DNA from: Spodoptera frugiperda
Lineage: Eukaryota; Arthropoda; Insecta; Lepidoptera; Noctuidae
Reading direction: 5' to 3'
NCBI RefSeq assembly: GCF_023101765.2
Contig: NC_064217.1
Span: 7,041,788-7,105,787 of the forward strand
Length of the DNA stretch: 64,000 nt
The position numbers were made by a program, and so were the translations under genes. Positions 1 through 11,340 of the stretch are shown piece after piece. Position 1 is the first letter of the stretch; each line of letters opens with the position of its first letter. The notes beneath the pieces were generated by a model. It saw only the letters and a list, made by a program, of their open reading frames with translations. It was not told the DNA's origin and made no database searches.

Positions 1-190
1 CATTGCCCCACATTAGGATTTTTTCCTGTGTCGTGGGTGCGTTTACAAACATACAATTTCACATGCACATGACACCCAGACCCGAAACAACAATTTGTGG
101 ATCACACAAAGAGTTGCTCCGTGCGGGAATCGGACCCGCTACCCGTTGCACGGCAGCCAGTTGCCCAGCCACCGCGCCAACCGTGCAGTC
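1..190 (-). mobile_element. tRNA-derived SINE (family A), copy 1, cut by window edge
   Basis: This copy reads on the minus strand and matches the copy near 14.8 kb over nearly its whole length. On the minus strand it starts with a tRNA-like head: a box-A-like stretch, then a box B of the form GGTCCGATTCC, the internal pol III promoter and T-arm of a tRNA. The body continues to the conserved 3' end near base 1, where the window starts, so the tail is missing. It is not a functional tRNA gene because no cloverleaf closes around the two boxes. The family is non-autonomous and would depend on a LINE reverse transcriptase. Confidence 0.75.
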
Positions 191-1532
191 AAAATTGTTT
201 ATTAGAGTTTGAAAACCTAATAATAAAAGCTTAGCTAAACAACAAACACAATACAACTCGGACACAGTTATTCAACATTAATTTAGCTACAACTACAACA
301 AGCGTTTCCAATTTATGCATTCCTGGCATTGCATCATACTTTAGGTATTCGAGATGGTCAGTTTTAGTTACGTATAACCTAAAGCTATGTATCATCTTGC
401 GGGTTCGTATATGCCTGTATCGTTGAGAGCCATTGGTCCGGCAGTGTGCACACTGCTCACTGACAACTCATGCGTTCGATTCAGCGCCTCATTACAGCGC
501 ACGTGAGCACCAAGCCGCAGGCGCATTATCAAATGGATTTCAATAAAGTATTGTTAATTATTCACCGAAGGGCATATCCAGATTATGATTCGAGTAGAAC
601 TTGTTGTCTCATTATTTCTTGCCTTTATGATGTGCTTGTGTTTCTCTGCACCCAAATTAGCTTTGAAATATTGCAGCTCATCTTGCAAACTGGGTTGTTT
701 GTTTGTTTTTTACATCCACTTCATGCTTATACAAATATTATGTAGTTATAGCATGACGAGATTCCTCTTGCGAACTTTTGTAGAAACAGAACCCCGCACC
801 GTAACAATTATACATAGTTTATTTATTTTATTTCACCTATTAACCACAATCAATTACAAATTACAGCACATAAAAATTACTAAGGGCGTGAACGCACAAC
901 ACTACTCACTGGGCAATGCGTCTTTGCGTCACCTCATTACATTACACGTCGCGATTTACGTTGTCGTTGCACGCACGTTATCGCGTGTTAGCTCCGGATC
1001 GTGTGTCCGCGGCTTTATTCCCTTTCATATTTCTTTTAGCGGGTACACGCTGTTCAGATATGAATCTAATATAGAAATGCAGGCTCCCGATAGCGTGGGC
1101 AGCCGTTGATTGATGCTTCATCAACATTCTATTTGGTACTGCTAGTCATAAACTTGACAGCTGTTGAAACGGCAAATGAAATTCTGTTATCCGTTTATCT
1201 TTACACAAGGATGTATATTGTATATGTAGAAGAAACTGTACATTTATAGGACGACATCTGTCAGTTATTATACCTTGTCATAGAAGAGTCATCATCGTTA
1301 TATCAATCAGTGACTTTATCATTTCCATTGCAACAAACTAGTCGATAGATAATGTTCCCATTTTAGTTTAGCTAGAAATACATTTCTGTATTCTTGTGAG
1401 CCATTTATATAACGAGAATCATTTTCATATTTTCTCAAAGGAAACTGTATCTTCAGTTTGCATGACAGTAGGTATCTATATTTATTCAAAGACGTTCCTG
1501 ACGATGAGAGTATTCTACAACGTAACTATTCA
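191..1532. other. No recognised gene; mixed unique DNA
   Basis: I see no repeat or convincing gene. A GC-richer patch at about 885-1110 contains several CG-rich words. A 174-codon open frame at 585-1109 (plus strand) begins with a hydrophobic segment resembling a signal peptide, but it has no recognisable domain and runs through AT-rich DNA, so it is probably chance. Confidence 0.4.
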
Positions 1533-1643
1533 GTAACCTTAGTATGAGTTTGCTTTACGTTCAAGTAATCAAAAGTAATCGAAACTAGAGCGCGTTCGGT
1601 GCTGATTGGCCGGCTCAAATAAACCAACTCTAGTTTGCAAGTA
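1533..1643. repeat. Foldback repeat, 'CCTTAGTATGAG' family, copy 1 (right side truncated)
   Basis: The left end reads CCTTAGTATGAGTTTGCTTT, and the same word begins the complete copy at 30.75 kb. The centre is palindromic: an 'AGAGCGCGTTCGG...TGATTGG' arm is followed by 'AAACCAACTCTAG'. The right terminal inverted repeat is missing, so this is a truncated member. There is no coding capacity; it is consistent with a non-autonomous DNA element. Confidence 0.55.
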
Positions 1644-2287
1644 GGAGGCAATTACGAAAATAGAGCATATAAGGTGGAGATTAATCTGTGTATCACAAAT
1701 GGTACGACATACTTAGACTAGTCCGCACAATTCTATCAATATCGGTCCAGACGTTTAAGATGAGTTCAGTGACACCCAACACACAGACATACAAAAAAAG
1801 AAAGGAATTTACTTCACACATTAGACCCCTCATTTCTATAAGCACCCTTTGTCTTTCTCATATTCCAAAGCGCGTGAGGTTTTGCGAGCAATAGGGAGAT
1901 AGAAGTACCTATATAGTCGAAAGAACATTAATTCCACCCAAGCGACTTTCGCTCGGCAAATATTATGAGTGGCCTGTAACAACACTCGCACATGAATTGT
2001 TCACTGTAACGAAAACCATGCCATCCCAAAGGATACCGCATAAATTGTTGAACAACTTTCTTTCTGAACCTTTGTTTTACGCGAAATTGGATTCTAAAAA
2101 GAGATTCTTTATTTATCCTCGTGTTTGCTTTGTCGTGATGGACATGGCTTTTATAAAAATATGCTTTTGTATCTTTTTATATACGCGTAGCAGTATCGCT
2201 TTAACATACATTTATCGCGTTACTAAAATCACTGTTCTACAAGAGTATTTTGTCAAATTACTGTTCATTTTCTGTTTAGTTGTTAAA
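1644..2287. other. Unique AT-rich DNA
   Basis: Nothing is recognised apart from two short chance-like open frames. The end of this stretch supplies the left copy of the 11-bp target duplication of the next SINE. Confidence 0.4.
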
Positions 2288-2581
2288 TGAAATAATGAGA
2301 ATGACTGTCTCGTTTGTGGAGTGGTCGTAAGTGCGACTTCCGGACAAGGTATCTCGGGTTCGATTTCCGGGTCGGGTAAAATAATACTGAGCTATTTTAG
2401 GTTTTTAAAAAATTCTCAGTGGTAGCACGGAGTTTGACATTGTGGCCGGTATATGGCAACAGGCTCACCCCTCTTATATGGGATTTATCATACAAATGAT
2501 AAAAAGTGGGTGTGCATTGTATAGCGGCCTCTGCCTACCCCTTCGGAGATAAAAGGCGTGACGTTGCAGTTGAAATAATGA
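2288..2581 (+). mobile_element. tRNA-derived SINE (family B), complete copy with target duplication
   Basis: The element body is 2299-2570. The head carries the box B GGTTCGATTTCC at 2357-2368, preceded by a tRNA-like 'GTGGAGTGGTCGTAAGTGCG' segment. The 3' part contains the family signature 'TCTGCCTACCCCTTCGGAGA', also found at 39.5, 40.6 and 46.2 kb. It is bracketed by perfect 11-bp direct repeats TGAAATAATGA at 2288-2298 and 2571-2581, the footprint of target-primed retroposition. A tRNA-derived SINE of this kind is transcribed by pol III and mobilised in trans by a LINE. Confidence 0.8.
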
Positions 2582-2892
2582 AAAGGACAACAATACCTGT
2601 GGATGTGACCGTTACCTAGAACGAAGTAGTTACAAAACGTTGCCCTGTTTAATCAAGTCTTAATTTGATTAATTTGATTTACTGTGACCTAGGTAGACAG
2701 AGCCAAGCCTAGGTTTACCTAAGGAGAAGAATTAATTATCCTTAGGGATTTGTTGGATAAACTAAATAGGACTACACTGAGAAATGAATTGAAGTAGAAT
2801 GTAACGGGAATTGGGGCGATACAATTATTATGTAGCAGATAGGGCTAGTATGCAGGACATAGGTTGCTTCCAATTAACCGATGTGGTAGTCA

Positions 2893-2952
2893 TTAGGAGA
2901 GGCCTATGTTCAGCAGTGGACGTCTTGTGGCTGATACGATGATGTTGATGAT
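2893..2952 (+). mobile_element. 3' end of an RTE-type LINE (ORF C-terminus and GAT-rich tail)
   Basis: In the plus frame the sequence reads LGEAYVQQWTSCG and then a TGA stop at 2932-2934, followed by a GATGATGTTGATGAT-like tail. From general knowledge this is the extreme C-terminus and tail of RTE-clade non-LTR retrotransposons common in Lepidoptera. The reading frame is closed by a stop four codons upstream, so only the last few codons survive; this is a 5'-truncated or decayed insertion. Confidence 0.6.
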
Positions 2953-2988
2953 CCTTGGCTCAACAGATCATAGACTGAAATTAATAAC

Positions 2989-3216
2989 TCAGTAAAGATA
3001 TTAATTATTATGTTATCGACTTACTCACGTAAGTGTTTGACGAGGAACACGAGCAGCAAACGCGTTGTGAGTCGCGGAATGCGACTCATGAATATGAGCT
3101 TCTAGCATGGCTTGAAACTAGTCGAGTTCCTCGTCAAACAATTATGTGAATAAGCCGATAACATAATATTAATCTAGTATGTCTCATGAAAGTTACAATA
3201 AAATCAGTAAAGATAT
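2989..3216 (+). mobile_element. Palindrome-containing A-tailed retroposon (family P), copy 1
   Basis: Perfect 13-bp direct repeats TCAGTAAAGATAT lie at 2989-3001 and 3204-3216. Between them, two 48-nt arms (3001-3048 and 3125-3172) are inverted copies at roughly 80-90% identity by eye; both contain TGTTTGACGAGGAAC. The segment after the right arm reads 'TAGTATGTCTCATGAAAGTT' and ends CAATAAAA next to the right duplication. Long target duplications with an A-rich 3' end point to retroposition, although the inverted arms alone would suggest a DNA element. Family members sit at 5.7 and 23.2 kb. Confidence 0.6.
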
Positions 3217-4664
3217 GTTTGTAATGATTATAAAAACATATTATGATTTTAACCTATGCACTTACCATAGAACGTACTAGGTCATATCACTTAGGCACCT
3301 ATAGAGGTGGTCCATTTTAGCTATTCTAAAACAGCGAACACGCGGCATTTATTAACAATGTGTGTGAACAGTGTTTATTTACCTCATGTGTACACTGGAA
3401 CACGACGCTGAACTCTAACCTATGCTTTATTTGTTATCAAGTTCACAATGTTAGGAAAACATCGTGAGAAAATTACTTCGAACAACAACTGAGTTAAGAA
3501 GTACGTAGGTACAACAGTGGAATGTTAGTGTCTGGGCTGATCTAAGCAGAAGCATATTGGGCTTCTATTTTTCGGACGAAGGTTCCCCAAAAATAATGTC
3601 TCATTGAAATAATTTCTTACAAAGTTAGCAACGGACTAGTGATATCGATGGTTTTACAGGCGTACTTAGACTTGGGGTATTTGTAGTAAAGAGCACTCGC
3701 TTACCACTAGGTGCTATTGTACGATAGTATTATAAAAAAACACTATTTTTCTGACCAAATCCGAGAAATTGGCTTTAAAAATTTCTTTTGAAAACTCTAT
3801 GAGACAATTGTGTGAGTAATAAAATACAATATTAATACGTCTTTAAATTTGTTTGGGTGTGGGTGATCTCCCACGTATATTCAAATAGAGTTGATTGAAC
3901 GTCTTGTTAAATTAGGCATATTATGAAATATTTATAGTGTTATTAAATATTCAGGAAAATTTTCGCAATAATACTAAGATCGTGATACAAATTCAGTGTA
4001 TTTTAAAAGAAAAAATCTGCTGCTTCTGCTAAGGAATATGTCAGAAAAAGCTAGTCTTTCAGGTGAATCGTTTTTGAAACATTTTGGTGTAGCGAAACGC
4101 CGCCACGGGATCTGTTCCAGACGTTTAAGAAAAACGAACACTTTTTTCACAGCAAATTAATGAGAAATCTCAATGTATTTTCTAAAATATATATTACAAA
4201 CTTAGTCAATAAGTTGAAACCTATTTACCTAGTCAAATTCATAGAGTGAATATTCAATGTCTTAATACATTTCATGAAGGTTTATGTAAGTAAATAGTTA
4301 GAGAGAGTTTAGATCGTAAAGTTTCTGTAAGCAAGGTAGAGCTATCGAAAGGATTACTATGTAAATTGCTGGGTTCTACGACTAATAACTAGCGTGTAAA
4401 TAACTTACGTCTCTTGTACGTGAGATTAACGTGTTACGGCTAGTAAAGTGAGGATGAGAGTGCTCAGACAGTCTGTTTCATGAGCTGTAGTTTGCAATTT
4501 AATTTTGCTGTCAGTCTGCGTGTGATTGAAGATCTTTGTTTGATATGAGAAGCTTTGAATTGAATATGTTATATTTTGTGAATACTGTTTTGTACCGTTT
4601 TTCAATTACTTTGGTTTTAACACATAGAACGCAGTGTTCACCGGTGACCGACGTTAGCGGAGGA
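3217..4664. other. Unique AT-rich DNA
   Basis: I recognise nothing in this stretch: no repeat shared with the rest of the window and no coding frame of note. Confidence 0.4.
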
Positions 4665-4815
4665 TTTGCCATCAACAGTTTTCTATTGGCAGTCAAAGAC
4701 TTAATAATGTATTTCACTTGTCGCTGGATGCACGGCACTAGGTACAACCGACGATTTGGCAGCTATTAGAGAAGACTTGTGTTCAGCAGAGATGTCTTGG
4801 AGCTAGTGGGTTTAT
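4665..4815 (+). repeat. Dispersed repeat with 20-bp word shared with 22.58 kb; possible LINE remnant
   Basis: The exact 20-mer GGCAGTCAAAGACTTAATAA occurs at 4688-4707 and at 22579-22598, with weaker similarity upstream of both. About 65 bp downstream, 'TGTGTTCAGCAGAGATGTCTTGG' is a degraded relative of the RTE tail at 2.9 kb. This may be an old RTE LINE 3' fragment. The frame is not intact. Confidence 0.35.
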
Positions 4816-5678
4816 GTATTACATAGATTGCAAGGTAATAAAACCTGTATGTACTTTTATTTTAAGAAATCTGTCTTGATAAAGCATTTCTTACATGGTA
4901 TCCTTACACAACAAAATCAAATAAAAACACTACGTTCACCATTACGTGTACTTAGTACATTTTCCTTATACCAGAAGTAGGTACCGTTCTGTTAGTGATA
5001 CGAGACGCACTTATTATAAGGGTAAATTGGATTTCTGATCTCCGAACGTCTTAGATTTAAGATGATCGGATTCCTGTCAACAGCATTACGTGGGACATAC
5101 GAACATGTACGTACACACATGCACATAAAGTTATACCTAAATGACAAGCTTCTTCAAACGATTCTCGACCTTATTCTAAGATAATAAAGATATATAAGGG
5201 TAGTTTGATTTGCGGTCGTCTGTATGTAATGTTGTGTAATAGGTACGTTTGAATTATTTATCGAAGTTCCATGTGGATGTAGGGTCATAGTAATTGGGGC
5301 GACTCGTTTTTTAAATCCTTCTGCAGATTATTTGGACCTATGCTGAGTAATTCATGGAATTTCAAACCCTGATTACTTTGGGGATTATCTGAAACCCTTT
5401 TGTAACTAACCTTAGTTATTTATAGAACTGTATTCTGCTTAAATTATGTTACTTACTAGATTTGTTTTGTCTCGTCTGTGTTTGTGGAGTACTTCAAGGA
5501 TATTGATTCAAGTTATTTTTGCCTGTTACTATATTGGGATGATAGATGGTTTACTTTCTTGATCCTAGTTTCATTTGTACACAAATTCGTTTTGAGGTTG
5601 ATAATGGATGGATTTTTGAAGCTTTGTTAAAACGGCATATTAACTACATACTTACATACGTTAGCTAACGTATTTATT
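4816..5678. other. Unique AT-rich DNA
   Basis: No gene or shared repeat was recognised here. Confidence 0.4.
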
Positions 5679-5826
5679 ACCCGTAATATTAAATTACGCG
5701 GCTCATGATGAGAGTTCTACTGTGACTCGAAAATAGTATAGCTTCCATTAATTTACGTGAGTGAAACGTGATTTTTAATTAATTTAGTATGTCTCACGAT
5801 AGTTATTACAAAAACCCGTAATATTA
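5679..5826 (+). mobile_element. A-tailed retroposon (family P), copy 2, short, with 13-bp target duplication
   Basis: The element 5692-5813 (122 bp) sits between perfect 13-bp direct repeats ACCCGTAATATTA at 5679-5691 and 5814-5826. Its 3' end 'TTTAGTATGTCTCACGATAG' matches the 3' segment of the copy at 3.0 kb, and it ends ACAAAA. The 5' part shares only short stretches such as GCGGCTCATGA with the longer copy, so it appears shortened or rearranged. The duplication is strong evidence for a genuine insertion. Confidence 0.6.
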
Positions 5827-6333
5827 TTATATTATACTATCCGTAGACTTCCTATTTATAAAACAGAGTACTTCACAAAATAAAAAAGATAAATAATTAC
5901 GATGTAACAAGACAAAATGAATGATAATTTATACAAAGATCAAGAGTCTAGTCGCTCTTAGCCAGGCGACAAATTAACATCAGACAAGATTAAAATTAAT
6001 GCAAATGCACTTTAAGTTAATTAAATCAAAGTCGAATGTAGCTTGCAGCACTTAGTCACAATTGTAGGATTACTTAAGTATTTGATTGTGTATGTATAAC
6101 AGTGAGTAATGATGTCTACACCCTTGAATATGTAGGGGTGAAAGATGAACGTATTGATCGTTGTTTTTGACATGGATTAAATTGGGAATTTGTTCTTTAT
6201 TTTTGAAATAAATAAGTCGATTATTGCGTAACATAATAGGTACTGCCTTTTATTGTACGTAAAGTAAAAATATTTAATATGAAATCTGCATAAAAATTCT
6301 CTCATTAGTTTGGAAATGATAAGGATAAGATCG

Positions 6334-6404
6334 ACAGCGGCAGCTGATCGCTTACCATCAGGTGACCCATCTGCTCGTTTACCCCATATTCCAGTAAAAA
6401 AGGA
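6334..6404 (-). repeat. Dispersed repeat C, partial
   Basis: The signature 'CGCTTACCATCAGGTGACCC' is the reverse complement of a word shared by copies at 11.2, 25.2 and 28.9 kb. Only the first ~70 bp of the family are present. From general knowledge this repeat is widespread in Lepidoptera; its class is not resolved here. Confidence 0.55.
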
Positions 6405-9400
6405 AGATCTGATAACTTGTAGTTAGTGGCCAAGTGTGTTCTTATTCCTAGAAAAGTACCTTACTATTATTGCTTCAACTCTCAATAGCATTCGGAAGCT
6501 TCAGCGTGGAACGGGATTATAGTTCGTTAGCATATACTGGATCTCAGTACTTAAGTTTTAGGACATCTAGAACGTCTGCACTAAAAGCTGACTCTCGAAT
6601 ACAAAGGAAATAGGTACGTGGATAGAATACATAATATTTAGTTCACTAAGCTTTAGCAAAATCTACATAGAAATATAATACACCGACTCTCATAAACTAG
6701 TTCACCGTTTATATTATTATATCGTATTTAACAGATTTCGCATAATCGCACAAATTGCTTCGAAATTATCAAAATATTCGATTTGCTTATTCAAAACACG
6801 AATGTAGGTCGTCATTGGAAATGTTGAGGCTAGCCACTAATAAATGTGTTGTTTAAGCAAATTCTTCAAATATTAATTTTGCTGTTTTGTTTATTCTCTA
6901 CCTTGGTATAGTTGTTAAATATTGAGGTTAGATTTGTAGGGTGAGGAAAATTGAGTTTCCAGAAATTTTCAAGTGGCAATACGGCACGCTTTTGTAAACT
7001 GTACTAACCTCAGGCATTGATACCAAAATTTAACGAATTGTAATTTTTTAAATTCTTTTTTATATAAGGTTTCAAGACAAATAAGAATTATTTATGAAAA
7101 CATCGTTCTTTGTAAATTACGTATAAACCGAGCGCTTCTGAGCTGTACTCACAGCCAACAGACCGTAAGCCGAAATAATTATTCCATGTATGATACTGTT
7201 ACAATACAATCCATATCCCTTTGTGTGAGAAGATTGATAATGTATATTCCATAGGCGAAGTTAATTGCAATCAACCGGGTTCCGTAATACGATATAAATA
7301 TTTAACAATCACAACGTTGTCATGCAAACACGTCAACTCAGACGAATCTTTTCGGTCATAATTTAAATATTAAATTATACGACTTTTTCAGCATTGATAC
7401 CATCGGCTGAAGCGGACGAAACAGGATTTTATTTAAACGTTTATTTATCAACGAAATCTGTTGAAATACTGTTAACGTAGAATAAATTAATACACGAGTG
7501 TGGTGAAATATTTACAATTTTTCGAAACAGAAATTTCGACCTAACTACCATAAAAATCGCAATAAATTACCTACTTATTTCCGTAGGGAACAAATGCTGT
7601 ATTAGCAAATGCAGACATTTCCAGAAATCTAGGTCAGGGAATAAAGAAACCCGTCAGGCGTTTTCTGATCTACACAAACAGTTGAAAGAAAACTTTACCT
7701 AACGAGTATTACGGTCAGCACAAACGTTCACCTCGAGCAAACTGCTGGGCGGAGACAAACATAATACAATTAACATAATAACGAAGTTTTCTATGCATTT
7801 ACAAAGCAAACACCTACCTAGACGTACAATAAAGGTTCTAGACGAGTTGAAAGGAATTTCTGCAAGGAACATGCAAGTATGCAGATGTTAATGAAATTAT
7901 TTCTGGGAAAGTAAGATCTGAGACGGGTGCAATGCCCTGAGTGCTGCCAGCAATTTGCATTTTGAATAATAATGACGGGGAGCACTCACTTCGGCGACAT
8001 CGCGGTGAACACTATAGAATAATAATAAAATTGCATGAAACGTAATTATTGATCAAAATGTTGCAGGCCCTGCAATGTGGCGCTAGGGGACTCGTTAATG
8101 GTATTTTTAACTTTATAATCGAATGTTTCGTAGCAGACAGAAACAAATACTACTTATGTAAACGTAACAATAATGTACGAAGAAGATTGTACAAAAAGGA
8201 GAGGGAGAGAATCCGCCCAAACACTTAACCGGCTTTAAAGCAATTCTATTCAACTTCAAAAGCCCGGAGTAATGTCAGAAGAATAAAAAGTACATCAGTG
8301 GCTGTTAGCTGTTCAACAAATTGTCCATTTTGAAATTTTCGAGCGACTCTGAGCCTGCAAAAACTGTTCTCAGTAGCGGACAGGGCGATAAGGAGTGCTT
8401 TTATTAAATTTTCTCGCATCGCCTGACTAATGCTGTCCAGCTGACGCGTATCCGACACACTTACTTTCTCTTTTTCGCCCGCTTGCGAAATTTATACGGA
8501 TTGCTAAACACTGCCGTCATATTTTCCTCGGATTTACTGCTTGGGAACAATTTTGACACGTTGTAATAACTTAATAACAATACAAGAATATTTGAGAGAC
8601 TTATTCGCCAAGTATCTAACTTGTGAAATAAACATCAATTCATTCAAAATGAATACGGTAGCTGTCTATAGCAACAGATCGTCCGAAACTTGTATTTAAT
8701 CACACCGCTTCCAAGTTAATCAATCTAAATGAACAACGGATTAAATGGAGCGATTTAAAATTGGCTAACATTATTGAACATCTACAATAGCGAAACGTTT
8801 GTTCTGTTCACATTAATTAAGAATGTTCGTTTTGCGAACACTACAGACGATAGGGAGCGCGCCGCCCGTTCGGTTCCACGAAATTCATTAATTAATTTAA
8901 ACATTCATGCTTAATTATCGAACTCTTCAATTAAAAATATCTTTTAATTTGTTGCTTTATTTATTTACTCTATTACACTCGTTAAGTTAAATGCAAATAT
9001 CGGACTTTTTGGGTGGAAATCTAGGTATGTTTATCGTCGAGCCATCGGCGGTTGTAATGAACGAGTAATTAATGGTATAATTATGTTTAACGGTGCTAAT
9101 TAGTTATGGGGTGATTTAATGGTCATCAGACACGTCCCCGAAGTTTAATTCAATTCGACCTTGGGAGTGAGTCATTGAGTAAATTAGGTTTCACTCATTA
9201 TTGTTGTTTCATCAATTTGGGGTGAAAAGGTTCGTTGTTTTATTTACTTAGGGAAATTGGTTGCTATTTTTAGCTTCACTATTCACGAAACATGTACTTA
9301 AAAAGACCATCTACCCTATAAACTTTCACAAAGGGTGACCCGATTTACGTTCGAAAACCAGAATTTTAAGATCATTTCAAAGAGAATGAATTCCTTATCC

Positions 9401-11203
9401 TTATGTAGGCAGCTACGTATCACTGAATCAGAAACTTTTAATGGTGCGACTCGTCAGCAATCTGTCTGCAGAACTCTAAAGAAGGCATTCTATCAGACCA
9501 AAGTGTAATACGATGGGAGAAAATGTTGTCACGTCGTAAAACGTTCGACATTTGGTTTTTGGACAACAAGCCGAAAACGAACGACACAGCTCAAATAGAT
9601 TTTATTTTTGCGGTAAATCTTGAATCTAGAAAATACAAGAAAAGTATTGTCAGCAGAAGCTGTGAGATATATCACCTTGGAAATGTTTTACTGTTTTATT
9701 ATTGTGGTTTACTTGATACCATTGAGCTCCGTAGTCGCTACAATCGTTTAAAACGCTCAAGGAAATCTGGAAACAGTGAAAATGTGTCAGTTAAAGATGT
9801 ATATCTAATGTTGAATATTAAATAAGTGATAACTAAGGATACTAACCACCGTACTCAGAGTCATTTAATCTTAACCCAATTTTTAACAGTTGTTTTCGCA
9901 ACAAAATCGTTACTAAAGAATGATTTAAATAATCATTAAATAACTGTGAGTGCGGCAGCAATACAGAATAAGTTCAGTTCATCCGTCATGGCGCTTGCAA
10001 ACTTGCCGAAATATCGGAAACTCATAGAAATTGAAAAACATGGTCCATTCATGGTCCCGTTTCAAGTTCCAATTCTAGTGTTAGTAACCATGTCGGTTTA
10101 AAAGTTATAAGACAGAATAATGCTACACATTCAATAATAAATAGTTTCAATAATGCTCTCTACACATCTGAAATAGAAACTCGTACTCAGCTAACTCAGT
10201 ACATCGACGACCACTAACAATGTTTGTTACAACATTATTATATCGGTGTGACAGACGGACATCTCACGTGCACGTCGCCTAGAGCTTGTTATTGGACAAA
10301 CTTTCCACGTGACCACTTCCAATACTGCTTAGTCATATTTTCCCGAAGAAATGTACTACTACCGATATACTGAAGTTCTTTCAGTTGTTATGTATTTTTC
10401 ACTGTCTATTGGATGAGACTTTTTAATTTGATACCTGTTATGGTGGGAATATTGGATAGAAATAAAACCAGTGGGTAAACAATTGTTTACATTGAGTTAA
10501 GAATTTGCAGAAAATAAAAGGCACTAATGTTGCGAATGCATGAGGACAACAATAGTCTTAGTTAAATACTGGAAACCGTTGTAAATTCTGTTCAGAATGA
10601 TCTCACCATAATTTAACTAGATTATAATGTGTGTAGTGTTATATACATATTATGGTACCACAGTATAATTTTATTCTTTCACATTATTCAGTTCTTTCAT
10701 ATTTACATATCCCTTCTATAGCTTTAGTACTATCATGAAACACATATTTATTTTCGGATACAAATTCATCCATACACGTGTCAGATTCGTATTTTCAAGG
10801 ATACTGTTTGCATTTAGGGAGACAGGGTCTTTCCAAACAAGCACGTTTGTTCAGATACAGCATACAGCGTGGTTAGTTTGATCTGATTTTTATTCAAACA
10901 CAATTTTATGCCAAGGACGGGTCCGAGATATTGTTTACAAAGCATAAAGAAGAGAAATGAAGACTAGTGGAGCTCGAGCGTACGTTGGCTTGCCTGCGGT
11001 TGTTGTGTGGTCCAGGTGATAGAAGAAAGAGGGTGTATTTTTATTACGATTAGTATTTTTAGAGGACGTTTTTGTCCATGCATATTTCTTTATAAGATGT
11101 TGTAATATTATATTGGAGTTATTTTACCGGTACGTATTTAATTTAATATTAATTTTGAATAACCGAATAAAATTCAAAATCAATAAAAAACTTAGTTATC
11201 TTG
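6405..11203. other. 4.8 kb of mainly unique DNA
   Basis: No gene was recognised. Minus-strand frame 8246-8458 (70 codons) and plus-strand frame 9523-9825 (100 codons) are open but have no identifiable domain and no supporting context. The stretch at about 7890-7990 is somewhat GC-richer. The remainder is AT-rich and shares no obvious repeat with the rest of the window. Confidence 0.4.
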
Positions 11204-11340
11204 ATTTTTTTATGGAATAGGTGGCAAACAAGCAAACGAGTCACCTGATGGTAAGCGATCAGCGCCGCCCATGGACACCCGCAACACCAGAGGAGTCACA
11301 GGTGCGTTGCCGACCTTAAAAAGATGTATGCTCTATTTAT
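11204..11340 (+). repeat. Dispersed repeat C, 5' portion
   Basis: It begins after a T-run with 'TATGGAATAGGTGGCAAACA', followed by CACCTGATGGTAAGCGATCA and 'CAACACCAGAGGAGTCACAG', all shared with the copies at 25.2, 34.9 and 46.7 kb. Similarity fades after about 11340. Confidence 0.65.

Noticed and set aside
585..1109. 174-codon open frame with a signal-peptide-like start
   Set aside because: It is the longest frame in the window, but has no domain, no supporting neighbour or splice context, several hydrophobic AT-driven stretches, and a length possible by chance in 64 kb searched in six frames.
8246..8458. Minus-strand 70-codon frame with SATENSFCRL, faintly like a hAT dimerisation motif
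   Set aside because: Only a few residues fit (S-A-x-E-x-S-F) and the following residues do not; no inverted repeats or 8-bp duplication found around it.
9523..9825. 100-codon plus-strand open frame
   Set aside because: No recognisable domain, Lys/Ile/Leu-rich as expected from AT-rich DNA, and no context.
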